DNA of 64,000 nt, taken from the NCBI RefSeq assembly GCF_046764005.1, contig NZ_JBKOFW010000002.1, positions 186,001-250,000 on the forward strand, read 5' to 3'. The stretch comes from Oryzobacter faecalis (lineage in GTDB: Bacteria > Actinomycetota > Actinomycetes > Actinomycetales > Dermatophilaceae). A model generated the notes under the pieces. The model saw nothing but the letters and a program-made list of their open reading frames with translations, had not been told where the DNA came from and did not search any database. This document shows, piece after piece, positions 63,836 through 64,000 of the stretch; position 1 is the first letter of the stretch, and each line of letters begins with the position of its first letter. A program made the position numbers and the translations under genes.

Positions 63836-64000
63836 CAGGTTTCGGGGCGCAAAGGTCGTAGTTCGACGGTCTTCTCCGGGTTACATCAGAACCCGGCGTG
63901 CACCCCCGGCGAGTATGTCCGCCCTGCCCACAGTTGGACTGGCTCCTTGTAGCGGAGCATCTGTAGGGACTGGGGGGTTGGGTCAAGGGTGGCCGCAGGC
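63836..64000. other. Window end: non-coding with a perfect hairpin
   Basis: No gene is visible. CCGGGTT (63876-63882) and AACCCGG (63890-63896) form a perfect 7-bp stem with a 7-nt loop. GCGCAAAGG occurs at 63813-63821 and again at 63848-63856. Confidence 0.45.

Larger units (their letters stand above)
53069..64000. mobile_element. Left end of a genomic island (defence/restriction cargo), continuing beyond the window
   Basis: From the tRNA fragment onward, coding sequence becomes noticeably richer in A/T (poly-A/T runs, TTA/ATA codons and AT-ending codons are common here but rare elsewhere). All recognisable genes are nuclease, methyltransferase or DUF262 types. No integrase, transposase or second att site is seen before 64000. 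Confidence 0.75.

Overview
This window is high-GC DNA typical of an actinobacterium. The oriC-proximal block fhaA-fhaB-pstP-rodA-pbpA-pknB / pabA / sortase / DUF881 / crgA / rhomboid / ppiA, the DUF3516 helicase, the IdeR-type iron box and the TAnnnT promoters sitting 6-7 nt before start codons all point to Actinomycetota, most likely Micrococcales (an Intrasporangiaceae-like organism). The genus cannot be fixed from sequence alone.

Layout. 1-9.9 kb: end of a membrane protein, a DUF4177 protein, a large secreted ExeM/NucH-type nuclease, a four-gene BMP-family nucleoside ABC importer and an aldo/keto reductase. 10-15.9 kb: DUF1801 protein, DUF3516 helicase, anchored thermonuclease and a dicarboxylate/amino-acid symporter. 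15.9-23.5 kb: GNAT, a secreted protein, a coupled SDR plus E2-like acyltransferase, bfd-bfr behind an IdeR box, an acyl-ACP-reductase-like gene overlapping an NDH-2-like gene, and a short SAH-hydrolase-like gene. 23.5-26 kb: a secreted protein, two divergent XRE regulators with palindromic operators, an ImmA/IrrE-type peptidase and tRNA-Leu(CAG). 26-40.5 kb: pirin and the cell-wall/cell-division block, with a DnaA-box-like cluster after crgA. 40.5-52.8 kb: a UvrA-like ABC protein, a membrane spermidine-synthase-like protein divergent from a winged-helix/hydrolase fusion, a flavoprotein, OsmC, a TPR/membrane gene interrupted by one amber codon, and a secreted coiled-coil protein with a transglycosylase-like end.

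53.0-64.0 kb: a genomic island. It starts exactly at a 3' fragment of tRNA-Ala(TGC), a classic integration scar, and its base composition and codon use are visibly more AT-rich. The cargo is almost all restriction/defence-like: an HNH endonuclease, a fused GmrSD-type DUF262-DUF1524 protein, Vsr, a C5-cytosine methyltransferase, a possible 48-aa ORF, a 197-aa protein with a winged-helix-like end, a 650-aa protein with a ParB-like EGSTR motif, a GIY-YIG-like nuclease, and an operon of a two-TM protein with a DUF262 protein lacking an HNH domain. The island runs past the right edge. No integrase is in view, and the intact tRNA-Ala should lie beyond 64000.

How genes work together. The nuclease and BMP importer look like an extracellular-DNA-to-nucleoside scavenging route. 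FhaA, FhaB, PstP, RodA, PbpA, PknB and CrgA form the Ser/Thr-phosphorylation-controlled peptidoglycan and division module. Bfd and Bfr store and release iron under probable IdeR control. The best candidates for undescribed biology are the methyltransferase/winged-helix/ParB-like/GIY-YIG cluster and the two-TM plus DUF262 pair.
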